Positions 42,689 to 52,849 of a stretch of 64,000 nucleotides of DNA are shown here, piece after piece; the stretch's first letter is position 1; each line of letters begins with the position of its first letter. Position numbers and translations under genes: made by a program. The notes below the pieces were generated by a model. That model had not been told where the DNA came from and ran no database searches. It was given only the letters and a program-made list of their open reading frames with translations. The stretch is from an uncultured Afifella sp. (GTDB taxonomy: Bacteria > Pseudomonadota > Alphaproteobacteria > Rhizobiales > Afifellaceae), in NCBI GenBank assembly GCA_947259045.1, contig CAMYKZ010000004.1:1-64000 (forward strand). Reading direction: 5' to 3'.

Positions 42689-43576
42689 ATGATCCCGCAA
42701 GCCATATCAATGCAAGACTGTACCGACGACACGCCGCAGGGCGACGATTATTCAACCGTGCGCGAGGTCGTCTCCTATCTCAGCGAAAACTGGCGCGAGC
42801 AGCCGCCGCTGGAAGATATTGCCGGCCATGTCGGCATGGAGCCGACCCGGCTGCACAAACTGTTTTCGCGCTGGGCCGGCCTGTCGCCGAAAGCCTTTCT
42901 GCAGGCTATCACCCTGGACAACGCCCGCGCCATGCTGGAACAGTCGGCGACCGTACTTGATACGGCCTATGAGGTCGGTCTCTCCGGCCCGAGCCGGCTG
43001 CACGATCTGTTTGTTACCCATGAAGCGGTGACGCCGGGCGATTACCGTTCGCGCGGCGAAGGCCTGACGGTGCGTTACGGCTTTCACCCCTCACCCTTCG
43101 GCAGCGCCCTGATCATGGCAACCGAACGGGGTCTGGCCGGGCTCGGTTTTGCCGATCCGGGCGACGAGCGCGCCGCACTTGAGGATATGCGCCGGCGCTG
43201 GCCGCGGGCGACCTGCGTCGAGGACAGCGCCTTTACCGCGCCGCTGGCTGCACGGATTTTCGAGCCGGGCCGCTGGTCGCCTGAAACACCGCTTCGGGTC
43301 GTCATGATCGGCACCGATTTCGAAATCCGGGTCTGGCAGAGTCTGTTGCGCATTCCGTTCGGCCAGGCGACGACCTATTCCGATATTGCCCGTCATCTCG
43401 ACAAGCCGAAAGCGGCGCGCGCCGTCGGCGCGGCGGTCGGCCGCAATCCGATTTCCTTCGTCGTGCCCTGTCACCGGGTGCTCGGACGATCCGGCGGTCT
43501 GACCGGTTATCATTGGGGCCTGACCCGAAAGCGCGCAATTCTGGGCTGGGAGGCCGGCCTTTCCGGGGCAGATTGA
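42689..43576 (+). CDS. AraC-type DNA-binding/methylated-DNA-protein-cysteine methyltransferase fusion (Ada-like, no N-terminal sensor)
   Basis: A 295-residue fusion. Residues 20 to 120 carry an AraC-like helix-turn-helix (LEDIAGHVGMEPTRLHKLFS), and the C-terminal half is an O6-alkylguanine DNA methyltransferase with the alkyl-acceptor Cys in VVPCHRVLGRSGGLTGY. The Ada sensor domain with its four zinc cysteines is absent. It removes O6-methylguanine damage and may regulate adaptive-response genes. It starts at ATG 42689 and stands alone. Confidence 0.9.
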   Translation: MIPQAISMQDCTDDTPQGDDYSTVREVVSYLSENWREQPPLEDIAGHVGMEPTRLHKLFSRWAGLSPKAFLQAITLDNARAMLEQSATVLDTAYEVGLSGPSRLHDLFVTHEAVTPGDYRSRGEGLTVRYGFHPSPFGSALIMATERGLAGLGFADPGDERAALEDMRRRWPRATCVEDSAFTAPLAARIFEPGRWSPETPLRVVMIGTDFEIRVWQSLLRIPFGQATTYSDIARHLDKPKAARAVGAAVGRNPISFVVPCHRVLGRSGGLTGYHWGLTRKRAILGWEAGLSGAD

Positions 43577-43685
43577 CGTTTTCCCCGCATTGCATCTTGA
43601 CGTTTGCCGCGGATCGGCCCATTTTTTAGAATAGTTCCAGATTACCGTGCCGTCTGACATCTTTCCGGCATTTGCGGAGACGATC

Positions 43686-44237
43686 ATGTTCATCCAGACC
43701 GAAGAAACGCCGAACCCGGCGACGCTCAAATTCATTCCGGGCCGTGTTGTGCTCGATAATGACACGCGGGAATTTCTCTCCAGCGAGGATGCCCAGGCGT
43801 CGCCGCTGGCCAGCCGGATTTTCGCCATTGCCGGCATTACCGGCGTGTTTTTCGGCCAGGATTTCATCACCGTCACCAAGGACGCCACCGAATGGCCGCA
43901 TATCAAGCCGGCGGTGCTTGGCGCGATCATGGAACATTACATGTCCGGCGCGCCGATCGTCTCCGACGGCGGCGCTGCTGCCGAGGAGGAATTCTTTGAC
44001 GAGGCCGACGCCGAAACCGTCTCCGTCATCAAGGAACTGATCCACGACAGGGTCCGCCCCGCAGTTGCCAATGATGGCGGCGACATCACCTTTCAGGGCT
44101 ACCGGGATGGCATTGTCTATCTGAGCATGCGCGGCGCCTGTGCTGGATGCCCGTCGTCGACGGCAACGCTGAAATACGGCATTGAAAACCTGCTCAAGCA
44201 TTTTGTTCCCGACGTCCAGGAAGTCCGCCCGGTTTAA
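43686..44237 (+). CDS. NfuA-like iron-sulfur scaffold/carrier protein
   Basis: A 183-residue Nfu-type protein that carries iron-sulfur clusters. The N-terminal Nfu_N domain begins FIQTEETPNPATLKFIPGRV, and the C-terminal NifU-like domain ends with the cluster motif RGACAGCPSSTATLKYGIEN (CxxC). ATG 43686 is chosen because it opens Nfu_N and has GGAG upstream; a longer frame is unlikely. It precedes tsaB, a conserved Hyphomicrobiales order. Confidence 0.93.
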   Translation: MFIQTEETPNPATLKFIPGRVVLDNDTREFLSSEDAQASPLASRIFAIAGITGVFFGQDFITVTKDATEWPHIKPAVLGAIMEHYMSGAPIVSDGGAAAEEEFFDEADAETVSVIKELIHDRVRPAVANDGGDITFQGYRDGIVYLSMRGACAGCPSSTATLKYGIENLLKHFVPDVQEVRPV

Positions 44238-44291
44238 CCCACATTGGAGCAACCGCTCGACAGGATGCCGTCGAGCCGCTAATCGGTTGGC

Positions 44292-44966
44292 ATGATCTGC
44301 CTTGCCATCGATACAGCCGGTCCGTGCTGCAGCGCCGCCCTTGTTTCGCGCTCTGGGCCGACGCGGCTGCTTGCGGCTGAAAGCGAGCGAATCGGCCGCG
44401 GTCATGCCGAACGGCTGATGCCGATGATTGCAAGTGTGCTGGCGCAGGCCGGCCGGACCTACCAGGATCTGGATCGCATTGCCGTCACCACAGGGCCCGG
44501 TTCGTTCACCGGGCTGCGGATCGGCATATCGGCAGCGCGCGGGCTGGCTCTGGCGCTTGGCGTGGAGGCGTTCGGAATCGGTGTGCTTGACGTGATCACG
44601 CAGCAGGCGCTGGAAACCGGACCGGCGTTCGAAGTCACCATTGTTGCCGCGCTTGATGCCGGTCGTGGCGACGTTTTTATCCAGGCGATGCACGGGACCG
44701 ACCAGATGATTATCCTTCCCGCCGCGAGAATGCCGATCGCCGGGGCCCGGCAATGGATCGCCGGGCTTGGCGGGCACGTGCATCTGATTGGCGCCGCCGA
44801 CCTGATCGCGGTCCCGACCCTGTCGGTGACACAGGCCGATCATGCCGATATCGAAGTGGCGGGGCGGATGGCCGCGTCCAGCGCCGGTGTTTTGCCGCCG
44901 CGGCCGCTTTACCTCAGATCTCCCGATGCCAAACCGCAGGCCGGCAAGGCGGTCGCCCGCGCATGA
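44292..44966 (+). CDS. tsaB: tRNA threonylcarbamoyladenosine biosynthesis protein TsaB
   Basis: A 224-residue ASKHA-fold protein required with TsaD for t6A37 tRNA modification. N-terminal LAIDTAGPCCSAAL and VTTGPGSFTGLRIGISAARG are family hallmarks. It overlaps rimI by 4 bases (ATGA), the usual tsaB-rimI coupling. Confidence 0.94.
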   Translation: MICLAIDTAGPCCSAALVSRSGPTRLLAAESERIGRGHAERLMPMIASVLAQAGRTYQDLDRIAVTTGPGSFTGLRIGISAARGLALALGVEAFGIGVLDVITQQALETGPAFEVTIVAALDAGRGDVFIQAMHGTDQMIILPAARMPIAGARQWIAGLGGHVHLIGAADLIAVPTLSVTQADHADIEVAGRMAASSAGVLPPRPLYLRSPDAKPQAGKAVARA

Positions 44967-45460
44967 TCAGTCTTCCGCACTGGCTTGACCCGCCGGAAAT
45001 TCGCACTCGCCCCGCAACTGCGGACGATTGTGCCGACCTGGCCGGGATCCACGCCGGCAGTTTTGGCCGTGACTGGTCGGAGGCGGAATTCGAAGCGCTT
45101 CTCAGACAGGACAATATCCATGGCTTTCTGGCGCTTCGGCGCAGGACGTTCCGCAGATCGGCTCCCGTCGGTTTTGTACTGGTCCGCATAGCCGGATCGG
45201 ATTCGGAAATCCTGACGATCGCGGTCGCAAAACCCAATCAGGGTAACGGAATCGGCCGCCAGCTGATGGAAGAGGCCCTGCGCCTCGTCTACCGCGAAAG
45301 CGTGCAAACCCTGCACCTGGAGGTCGAGGCGGAAAATGATCCGGCGGTCGGATTGTATACCTCGCTTGACTTTGAGACCGTGGGTGAACGCAAGGCCTAT
45401 TACAGCCAGGGGCAGACAGAAGGCCGGACGGCGCTTGTCATGTGTTTGCAAGTTCGGTAG
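44963..45460 (+). CDS. rimI: Ribosomal-protein-alanine N-acetyltransferase RimI-like
   Basis: A 165-residue GNAT acetyltransferase. The acetyl-CoA motif PNQGNGIGRQLMEEAL follows the A-box strand EILTIAV, and LEVEAENDPAVGLYTSLDFE is typical of RimI. It modifies the ribosomal protein S18 N-terminus in relatives. Start ATG 44963 overlaps the tsaB stop; it precedes the Fur-family gene. Confidence 0.9.
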   Translation: MISLPHWLDPPEIRTRPATADDCADLAGIHAGSFGRDWSEAEFEALLRQDNIHGFLALRRRTFRRSAPVGFVLVRIAGSDSEILTIAVAKPNQGNGIGRQLMEEALRLVYRESVQTLHLEVEAENDPAVGLYTSLDFETVGERKAYYSQGQTEGRTALVMCLQVR

Positions 45461-45494
45461 GTCGGGCTCAGAATGCGGCATTTGGAGTTCTAAT

Positions 45495-45938
45495 GTGAGC
45501 CAGGAAAAGCTCTCGAGCCTCGAAGAGGCCTGTATCGCCAAGGGCATGCGGATGACCGAACAAAGGCGCGTCATCGCAAGTGTGCTGGAGAGTGCGGACG
45601 ATCATCCGGATGTGGAAGAACTGTATCACCGGGCGGTCAAGGTGGATCCGAAGATATCCATATCGACAGTCTACCGGACGATGCGCCTGTTTGAAGATGC
45701 CGGCATCATCGAAAAACACGATTTCGGCGACGGCCGGTCGCGTTACGAGACAATTCCCGATGAGCATCATGACCATCTGATCGACCTGAAGTCCGGTCAG
45801 GTGATCGAGTTCCGCAACGAAGAGATTGAGGCGCTGCAGGAGCGGATCGCCCGGGAGCTCGGATATACGATCGTCGATCACAGGCTTGAGCTTTTCGCCG
45901 TGCCGCTGAAAAACGGGCCGCGGAAGGAAGACGAATAG
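45495..45938 (+). CDS. Fur-family metalloregulator (probably Mur, manganese-responsive)
   Basis: A 147-residue Fur-superfamily repressor. The helix-turn-helix MRMTEQRRVIASVLESADDH and VDPKISISTVYRTMRLFEDA are present, as are DEHHDHLIDLKSGQVIEF metal-site histidines. The CxxC structural-zinc pair of enteric Fur is absent (DLKSG in its place), as in the Fur-type proteins of Hyphomicrobiales that respond to Mn (Mur). GTG 45495 is chosen since ATG 45493 is out of frame. The neighbourhood fits the rhizobial locus; Fe versus Mn is not shown. Confidence 0.9.
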   Translation: MSQEKLSSLEEACIAKGMRMTEQRRVIASVLESADDHPDVEELYHRAVKVDPKISISTVYRTMRLFEDAGIIEKHDFGDGRSRYETIPDEHHDHLIDLKSGQVIEFRNEEIEALQERIARELGYTIVDHRLELFAVPLKNGPRKEDE

Positions 45939-45943
45939 GTTCG

Positions 45944-46747
45944 ATGATTGGGACGCTCCGGTTTGTCCTGACGGTCGTTGCCGCGGCCGTGTCGCTGGCG
46001 GCCCTGCTGCCGGTTTATGGTATCGTCCGCGCAATCAATGGCCGGGCGGCGATGCGGGTCGCCAGGCTTTGGCATGCGACGATATTGTCGGTGATGGGCG
46101 TTCGTGTCATCGTCCATGGCAACGTCAGTTCCCAACGGCCTCTGCTTCTTCTCGCCAACCATATTTCATGGCTCGATATCATCGTTCTTGCCGGCACGCT
46201 GCCGGTATCCTTCATCGCCAAGAAGGAAGTCGGCACATGGCCGGTTTTCGGCTGGCTGGCCAGGCTGCAGCGCTCGATATTCGTTGATCGCGAACGCCGG
46301 CAGCAGACAGTCGCAGCCTCCGACCATGTCGCCTGCCGGATGGCTGATGGCGAGATCATCGTTCTGTTTGCCGAAGGCACGTCGAGCGACGGGAACCGGG
46401 TTCTGCCGTTCCGCTCCGCCCTTGTCGGGGCTGCCCAACGCGCTGTCGACGGCGATCAGGCGGCTTTGCTGCAACCTGTTGCCATAGCCTATACGCGCCT
46501 GCACGGGCTGCCGATCGGCCGCCGCCAACGGGCACGAATCGGCTGGTACGGCGACATGGATCTTTTGCCGCATCTGCACAGGATCCTGTCCGACGGCGGT
46601 CTCGATGTGCATCTGGTGTTTGCCGAACCGATCGGGCTTGGCCGCGATGGCGACAGAAAGGCCGCGGCGAAAGCTGCCGGCGATCAGGTTGCGCAGCTGG
46701 TGTCACAGCTGAATTCCGGCCAGTTTACCGGGCCCGCATCCCGATAA
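45944..46747 (+). CDS. olsA: Lysophospholipid/lyso-ornithine-lipid acyltransferase (PlsC family)
   Basis: A 267-residue membrane-associated acyltransferase. A signal-anchor helix (LRFVLTVVAAAVSLAALLPV) precedes the PlsC signature block I LANHISWLDII (H-x4-D), block II FIAKKEVGTWPVFGWL and block III VLFAEGTSSDGN. It esterifies a lyso lipid with an acyl-ACP or acyl-CoA. A homologous gene directly upstream of miaB in Sinorhizobium is olsA, which makes ornithine lipid; that position supports the symbol, but generic phosphatidic-acid synthesis is possible. Confidence 0.85.
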   Translation: MIGTLRFVLTVVAAAVSLAALLPVYGIVRAINGRAAMRVARLWHATILSVMGVRVIVHGNVSSQRPLLLLANHISWLDIIVLAGTLPVSFIAKKEVGTWPVFGWLARLQRSIFVDRERRQQTVAASDHVACRMADGEIIVLFAEGTSSDGNRVLPFRSALVGAAQRAVDGDQAALLQPVAIAYTRLHGLPIGRRQRARIGWYGDMDLLPHLHRILSDGGLDVHLVFAEPIGLGRDGDRKAAAKAAGDQVAQLVSQLNSGQFTGPASR

Positions 46748-46883
46748 TCGGCGGTCGGGCGGTTTAATCGGCTGCAAAAAGAGTTTAACCGGCAGGCCGT
46801 GAAAAGCTGGCGGTGGGGCGCCAATTGGTTTAAACCCCGCTGGAAACCCGTTTTAAGACATTACCGGCGACGATACCTTCCGA

Positions 46884-48296
46884 ATGAGTGAAGCCAAAAA
46901 GTCATTGTTTATCAAGACCTACGGGTGCCAGATGAACGTCTACGATTCCGATCGTATGGCGGACGTGCTGGCGCGCGACGGGTATCGCCGTGTCGATTCT
47001 GCCGATCAGGCCGATCTGATTCTGCTCAACACCTGTCATATTCGCGAAAAGGCGGCTGAGAAAGTCTATTCCGAAGTCGGACGGCTGAAAAAGCTGAAAG
47101 ATGCCGCGGCAAGCGAAGGGCGCACGGTTTCAATCGCAGTCGCCGGATGCGTTGCCCAGGCGGAGGGCGAAGAAATCATGGCCCGGGCGCCGGCCGTTGA
47201 TGCGGTGATCGGCCCGCAAAGCTACCACCGGCTGCCCCAGGTTCTGGAACGGGTGCAGCGCGACGGCCACGCCATCGAGACCGAATTTCCGGCAGAGGAC
47301 AAGTTCGACCATATGCCGGCACCGGGAAGCGCCCGGCCAAAGGGCCAGATCAGCGCGTTTCTGACGGTTCAGGAGGGTTGCGACAAATTCTGCACATTCT
47401 GTGTCGTGCCCTATACCCGCGGTTCGGAAGCCTCCCGTCCGGTCGACCGGATCGTTGAAGAAGCCCGCGGCCTGGTTGAACGCGGCGCCCGCGAAATCAT
47501 GCTGCTTGGCCAGAACGTCAATGCGTTTCACGGTTCAGGCCCCGACGGCGAGGACTGGTCGCTGGCCCGCCTTTTGGCCCGATTGAGCGAAATCGACGGG
47601 CTGGAACGGTTGCGCTACACCACCAGCCATCCCCGCGACATGCGCGACGATCTGATCGGCGCGCACCGGGATCTGGCCAAAGTGATGCCCTATCTGCACC
47701 TGCCCGTGCAGTCCGGTTCGGATCGCATTCTCAAGGCGATGAACCGCCGGCACGGCCGCGACGATTATCTTCAGCTGATCGACCGGCTGCGCGCGGCAAG
47801 GCCGGACCTTGCGCTTTCAGGCGATTTCATTGTCGGATTCCCTGGCGAGACGGATGCCGATTTTGCGGCCACCATGGAGCTGATCAGGACGGTCGGTTAC
47901 GCCCAGGCCTATTCGTTCAAATACAGCCCGCGGCCGGGAACGCCCGCCGCCGATCGGGCCGATCAGGTCGACGAATCGGTGAAAAGCGAGCGGCTTGCCG
48001 GACTGCAGACGCTGCTCGGCGACCAGCAGAGGGCGTTCAATGCGCAGATGCAGGGGCGCATGATGGACGTGCTGCTGGAAAAACCGGGCCGCGAAACCGG
48101 CCAGCTTACCGGGCGTTCGCCCTGGCTGCAGCCCGTACAGGTCGACGCACCGGCGGCTCTGATCGGCAGCATCGTCCCTGTCCGGATCGACCGGATCGGC
48201 GCCAACAGCCTGTTCGGCACCATGCTCGATCCGGTGTCAGGCGATGCCGGTGACGGGGAAACTGCCGCGACACTTCGGCCGGGAGCTGCTGCCTGA
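46884..48296 (+). CDS. miaB: tRNA-2-methylthio-N6-dimethylallyladenosine synthase
   Basis: A 470-residue radical SAM methylthiotransferase acting on A37 of tRNA. The UPF0004 N-terminal cysteines are in [25 protein letters not shown] and [11 protein letters not shown]. The radical SAM motif is [17 protein letters not shown] (CxxxCxxC), followed by [18 protein letters not shown] and a C-terminal TRAM domain. It starts at ATG 46884 and ends overlapping the phoH start by one base. Confidence 0.96.
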   Translation: MSEAKKSLFIKTYGCQMNVYDSDRMADVLARDGYRRVDSADQADLILLNTCHIREKAAEKVYSEVGRLKKLKDAAASEGRTVSIAVAGCVAQAEGEEIMARAPAVDAVIGPQSYHRLPQVLERVQRDGHAIETEFPAEDKFDHMPAPGSARPKGQISAFLTVQEGCDKFCTFCVVPYTRGSEASRPVDRIVEEARGLVERGAREIMLLGQNVNAFHGSGPDGEDWSLARLLARLSEIDGLERLRYTTSHPRDMRDDLIGAHRDLAKVMPYLHLPVQSGSDRILKAMNRRHGRDDYLQLIDRLRAARPDLALSGDFIVGFPGETDADFAATMELIRTVGYAQAYSFKYSPRPGTPAADRADQVDESVKSERLAGLQTLLGDQQRAFNAQMQGRMMDVLLEKPGRETGQLTGRSPWLQPVQVDAPAALIGSIVPVRIDRIGANSLFGTMLDPVSGDAGDGETAATLRPGAAA

Positions 48297-49357
48297 TGGC
48301 AAATGACGGTCGTCCGGCCACTAAAGTCATGGATCGCCAGATGGAATTGGCCTTCGATGACAATCAGCTGGCAATCATGCTTTTCGGCGAATTCGACCAG
48401 AATCTTGCGCTGGTGGAAAAGCGGCTCGGCGTTCACGCCGTCGCCCACGGCAATGTCGTGACGCTGTCCGGCTCAGGCGAGCAGATCGCCCAGGCCAAAC
48501 GTGTTCTGGAGGCGCTCTACGACCGGCTGCTGGAGGGCCACGACGTTTTGCAGGGTGATGTCGAAGGCGCGATTCGGATGACCGAAGCGCCCGATTCCCA
48601 GCTTTCGCTGCCGACAATGGATGAAAGCAACCGGATGCAGTTTGCCCGGGTCGCCACGCGCAAAAAGTCGATCGTCGCCCGGACGCCGAGACAGGATGAT
48701 TATATTCGCGCCATGGACCGCAGCGAGCTTGTGTTCGGAATCGGACCTGCGGGCACCGGCAAGACCTATCTTGCGGTGGCCTTTGCCGCGGCTTTGCTGG
48801 AACGCGGCGACGTGGAGCGGATCATCCTGTCGCGGCCGGCGGTGGAAGCCGGCGAGCGGCTTGGATTCCTGCCCGGCGACATGCGCGAGAAGGTCGATCC
48901 CTATCTCCGGCCGCTTTATGACGCCCTGTATGACATGATGCCCGGCGACAAGGTGGAAAAGGCGCTGATTGCCCAGCCGCCGGTGATTGAGGTCGCTCCG
49001 CTGGCGTTCATGCGCGGACGCACTTTGTCCAACGCCGTTATCATCCTCGACGAGGCGCAGAATTCCACCTCGATGCAAATGAAGATGTTTCTCACCCGGC
49101 TTGGCGAGAATTCCAAGATGATCGTCACCGGCGACCCGAGCCAGGTTGATTTGCGGCCGGGCGAAGTGTCCGGCCTGGCTGAGGCGACAACATTGCTTCA
49201 TGGCATCGAAAGTGTTGGTATCGTTGAGTTTACGTCTGTCGACGTTGTCCGTCACGCCTTGGTCCAGCGCATTGTCGAAGCCTATGACCGGGTCAGGCCG
49301 GCGCCCTCGCAGGGCCGCCCGCACACCGGACGCGAGGACGGGAGCAATGGGCGTTAA
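48296..49357 (+). CDS. PhoH family protein (YbeZ-type ATPase)
   Basis: A 353-residue cytosolic ATPase. The Walker A loop GIGPAGTGKTYLAVA and Walker B VIILDEAQNS are visible, with the conserved TGDPSQVDL. An N-terminal KH-like part precedes it. YbeZ-type PhoH proteins act with the endoribonuclease YbeY in rRNA processing, and the adjoining ybeY supports that role. It is co-translated with miaB and overlaps ybeY by 11 bases. Confidence 0.94.
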   Translation: MANDGRPATKVMDRQMELAFDDNQLAIMLFGEFDQNLALVEKRLGVHAVAHGNVVTLSGSGEQIAQAKRVLEALYDRLLEGHDVLQGDVEGAIRMTEAPDSQLSLPTMDESNRMQFARVATRKKSIVARTPRQDDYIRAMDRSELVFGIGPAGTGKTYLAVAFAAALLERGDVERIILSRPAVEAGERLGFLPGDMREKVDPYLRPLYDALYDMMPGDKVEKALIAQPPVIEVAPLAFMRGRTLSNAVIILDEAQNSTSMQMKMFLTRLGENSKMIVTGDPSQVDLRPGEVSGLAEATTLLHGIESVGIVEFTSVDVVRHALVQRIVEAYDRVRPAPSQGRPHTGREDGSNGR

Positions 49358-49856
49358 GACAGTAAATGTCGATATTGCCGTTGATGCCGGCGACTGGCCC
49401 GATCACCGGGCACTGGCGGTTTTGGCAGAACGGGCAATGGATGCGGCCTATGCGGCCGCGACCGGCGACGGCGTTCCGCCGCGCGACGATTATGAGGTCA
49501 GCCTGGTATTTACCGACGATGCCGCGATCCAGGCGCTGAACCGGCAATGGCGCGACAGGGACCGGCCAACCAACGTCCTGTCGTTTCCGCAATCGGCTGT
49601 GCTGGCCGGCCCCGCGCCGCAGATGCTCGGCGACATCGTGCTTGGATGTGAAACCGTGCGGCGGGAAGCTGCCCTTGAACACAAGCCGCTCGATCATCAT
49701 ATCGCCCATCTGATCGTTCACGGTTTTTTGCATCTTGTCGGTTACGATCATGAAAATATAGAAGACGCGGAGCGAATGGAACAATTGGAGCGCAATGGCC
49801 TGTCGAAAATCGGTGTCGCGGACCCTTACGCAACGATTGCCATGATTGATGGATAA
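49347..49856 (+). CDS. ybeY: Endoribonuclease YbeY (rRNA maturation)
   Basis: A 169-residue metal-dependent single-strand RNase. The H3xH5xH zinc motif is HGFLHLVGYDH. RDRPTNVLSFPQ is typical. It is needed for 16S rRNA 3' maturation. ATG 49347 is chosen: GGGAG lies before it, although it overlaps the phoH stop. It in turn overlaps the CorC gene by 8 bases. Confidence 0.95.
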   Translation: MGVKTVNVDIAVDAGDWPDHRALAVLAERAMDAAYAAATGDGVPPRDDYEVSLVFTDDAAIQALNRQWRDRDRPTNVLSFPQSAVLAGPAPQMLGDIVLGCETVRREAALEHKPLDHHIAHLIVHGFLHLVGYDHENIEDAERMEQLERNGLSKIGVADPYATIAMIDG

Positions 49857-50946
49857 AGACCGAAGTATCATCATTCCCGAGAACGGCGAAGCCGACGCGG
49901 AGGAAAGCTTCCTGCAGCGGCTGGGCAGCCGCGTGCGCGGTTTTTTCGCGCGCTCAAACGGCTCGGCCCGGCGCGATATCGAAGATGCGATCGCTGCCGA
50001 CGAGGAAAGCGGCGAATCCTTTGCGCCTGAGGAACGGGCAATGTTGCGCGCGATTTTGCGGATGGGAGATCTGCGCGTTGAAGACGTGATGGTTCCGCGC
50101 GCCGATATCGAGGCCGTCGACATCAATATCCCGATCGCGCGGCTGATTGCCGAATTTCACGATGCCAGCCATTCGCGCATGCCGGTTTACCGGGAAACGC
50201 TCGATGATCCGATCGGCATGGTCCACATCAAGGACGTGATGAAATGGATCTTCGAAACCGCCGCGAAGGGTAAATCCAAAAAAGCCAGGGCGGAAAACAC
50301 CCTCGATCTGAGCGGCGTCGATCTGCAGCAGTCGCTGCATCTGACCGGCGCGGCGCGCCCGGTACTGTTCGTTCCGCCATCCATGCCGGCGCGCATCCTG
50401 CTTGAGCGCATGCAGGCGAGCCGGACGCAGATGGCCCTGGTGATCGACGAATATGGCGGGACTGACGGGCTGGTTTCACTGGAAGACCTGGTGGAGATCA
50501 TTGTCGGCGAGATCGAAGACGAACATGATGACGCGGAAGAGGCGACCATCGTCAAGGTTGGCGAAGGCCTGTTTGTCGCCGATGCCCGCGCCCCGATCGA
50601 AGACGCAGTGAAGATCATCGGTCCAGGTTTCGATGTCGGCGATTTCGGCGAAGACGCGGATACCGTCGGCGGCCTGATCTTCACGGCAATCGGACGAATT
50701 CCGGTACGCGGTGAAATCATCCACCCGATCGACAGATTCGAATTCGAGATTCTCGATGCCGATCCGCGCCGGATCAAGCGGATCCGGATCCGCGAACGGC
50801 GCAAGGTCAAGACGCCCGCCCGCGGGCGCGCCCGGCCGTCTAGCGACCCTGCGGAACCGGCGGTCGGTCCAGCCGGGCCGGCAGGCGATCCGGCGGCACC
50901 GGCAAGCGAGGATACGGCAGTCAAGCGCAGCGCGGTTTCAGGCTAG
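49849..50946 (+). CDS. corC: Hemolysin C/CorC family CBS-domain protein
   Basis: A 365-residue cytoplasmic protein. Two CBS repeats (MRVEDVMVPRADIEA-like start; MQASRTQMALVIDEYGGTDG) precede a CorC_HlyC domain (GEIEDEHDDAEEATIVK). It is implicated in Mg/Co homeostasis. The C-terminal 60 residues, after VKTPARG, are a Pro/Ala-rich tail absent from most relatives. ATG 49849 is preferred over the upstream TTG. Confidence 0.92.
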   Translation: MDKDRSIIIPENGEADAEESFLQRLGSRVRGFFARSNGSARRDIEDAIAADEESGESFAPEERAMLRAILRMGDLRVEDVMVPRADIEAVDINIPIARLIAEFHDASHSRMPVYRETLDDPIGMVHIKDVMKWIFETAAKGKSKKARAENTLDLSGVDLQQSLHLTGAARPVLFVPPSMPARILLERMQASRTQMALVIDEYGGTDGLVSLEDLVEIIVGEIEDEHDDAEEATIVKVGEGLFVADARAPIEDAVKIIGPGFDVGDFGEDADTVGGLIFTAIGRIPVRGEIIHPIDRFEFEILDADPRRIKRIRIRERRKVKTPARGRARPSSDPAEPAVGPAGPAGDPAAPASEDTAVKRSAVSG

Positions 50947-51089
50947 GCATCGGCCGGGCTGCGCCGCATCTTCGGTCGGTCCGGCAGCTCGCGGATTGGC
51001 GATTGTGCGAAGTTTTGCACACTGCGCTTGCTTTTCTTTCCGTCACACCGTCATTTAGCCGTTCTTGAAGCGGCGATTCGGCGGAAGAA

Positions 51090-52688
51090 ATGGACCGTTT
51101 GGCCAATGCGGTCATACTGGCCTGGGGCATACGCCGGTGGGCAATTGCGTGGTTTGCAGGAGCGGTTTCCGCTTTTGCCCAGGCGCCTTTTTTTGCGTTT
51201 TTCCTGCTCTGGCTGACCATGCCCGTACTGGTCTGGCTGATCGATGGATCGGTCAGCAACAAAAAGGCCGGGCACGTCAGGCGGTTGCGGCCGGCATTCG
51301 CTGCAGGCTGGTGGTTCGGCTTCGGATATTTCCTGGTTTCGCTCTGGTGGCTCGGCAGCGCCTTTCTGGTCGAAGCGGAGACATTTGCCTGGGCGATCCC
51401 GCTTGGGATCATCGGCCTTCCGGCCGGCCTGGCGATATTCTGGGGTCTGGCGGCGGTTCTGGCCCGCATGATGTGGAGCGAGGACTGGCGGCGGGTGTTT
51501 GCACTGGCGGCCGCTTTCGGCGCCATGGAATGGCTGCGCGGGACAATCTTCACCGGGTTTCCCTGGAACGCCATCGGTTATGCGCTGACGGCGGGCGAGG
51601 TGATGATGCAATCCGCCTCGCTGATCGGCATATACGGCCTGAACGTGATCGCGGTGGTCGTGTTCGCCGCGCCCGCAACCCTGTTCCCGGGTCCGGAACG
51701 CGGACGCCGCCCGATTATCGTCGCCGCATTGTCAGTGGTCCTGGTCGGCCTGCTCGGCCTGTATGGGTTCCTGCGGCTGTCGCACGCCGACAACAGGATG
51801 GTTGAGGGCGTCGCCCTGCGCCTGGTCCAGCCATCGATCGCCCAGGCGGATAAATGGAAGCCGGAAAACAAGGCAAGGATATTCCGCACCTATCTTGCGC
51901 TGAGCGCTGACAAGAGACTTGCGCCGATGGGACCGGAAACGGTTCTGATCTGGCCGGAATCGGCGTTTCCATTTGTCCTGACCCAGGAGCCGGGCGCCTT
52001 GGCCGCCATTGGCGAGCTGCTTCCCGACGGCGCGACTTTGGTGACAGGTGCAGCGCGGCTTGAAACGGTGAGCGGCAGTCGTCCCCGCGCTTTCAATTCG
52101 ATGTATGTGATCAATCATGAAGGCGTCATCGAAGACGCTTATGACAAGATCCATCTCGTCCCGTTCGGCGAATACCTCCCGTTTCAGGATTTTCTGGAAT
52201 CCCTCGGGCTGGAACAATTGACCAGACTGCGCGGCGGATTCTCCGCCGGCTCCAGGCGCCGGCCGATGACATTGCCGGGCGCACCGTCATTTGCGCCGCT
52301 GATCTGCTATGAAATCATCTTTCCGGGCGCTGCCGTACCCGACGGGCCGCGGCCGGGATTTTTGCTCAATCTGACAAACGATGCATGGTTTGGCGAGACA
52401 CCCGGACCCTATCAGCATTTCTATCATGCACGGGTCCGTGCGGTGGAAGAGGGGCTGCCGCTGGTGCGTTCGGCGAATACGGGCATATCTGCGGTCACCG
52501 ATGCCTACGGTCGGGTTCTTGCTTTCACGAAACTTAACGAGAAACGGGCGATCGATGCGCAACTGCCGGTTTCACTTGCTCCGCCACCGGCGGCGAAATA
52601 TGGCGGCATTATGTTGTTAAGCTTAATTTTCTGTTGCTTTTTTGTTTCTATTACGATCCTTTTTACCCTTGGTAGAACCTCTGATTGA
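51090..52688 (+). CDS. lnt: Apolipoprotein N-acyltransferase
   Basis: A 532-residue inner-membrane enzyme that N-acylates lipoproteins. About seven hydrophobic helices lead to the nitrilase-like domain with the catalytic Glu in VLIWPESAFPF, Lys in DKIHLVPFGEYLPF and the Cys in APLICYEIIFPG. It follows corC, the conserved order. The end of the protein is a hydrophobic segment (MLLSLIFCCFFVSITILFTL). Confidence 0.95.
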   Translation: MDRLANAVILAWGIRRWAIAWFAGAVSAFAQAPFFAFFLLWLTMPVLVWLIDGSVSNKKAGHVRRLRPAFAAGWWFGFGYFLVSLWWLGSAFLVEAETFAWAIPLGIIGLPAGLAIFWGLAAVLARMMWSEDWRRVFALAAAFGAMEWLRGTIFTGFPWNAIGYALTAGEVMMQSASLIGIYGLNVIAVVVFAAPATLFPGPERGRRPIIVAALSVVLVGLLGLYGFLRLSHADNRMVEGVALRLVQPSIAQADKWKPENKARIFRTYLALSADKRLAPMGPETVLIWPESAFPFVLTQEPGALAAIGELLPDGATLVTGAARLETVSGSRPRAFNSMYVINHEGVIEDAYDKIHLVPFGEYLPFQDFLESLGLEQLTRLRGGFSAGSRRRPMTLPGAPSFAPLICYEIIFPGAAVPDGPRPGFLLNLTNDAWFGETPGPYQHFYHARVRAVEEGLPLVRSANTGISAVTDAYGRVLAFTKLNEKRAIDAQLPVSLAPPPAAKYGGIMLLSLIFCCFFVSITILFTLGRTSD

Positions 52689-52849
52689 CTTTCGCGTCGA
52701 AACTCAACAATTTGGATGGCATCGAAGGAGCGCGAAACCAATAACAACCGAAATTGTATTGTCAGAAACCGCGATAGAATCAGACAATCCGCAAGTTGTA
52801 TATTGATGCTCTCTGTTATTTGTAGGTATTAAGCAAGAAGAACGGGCAA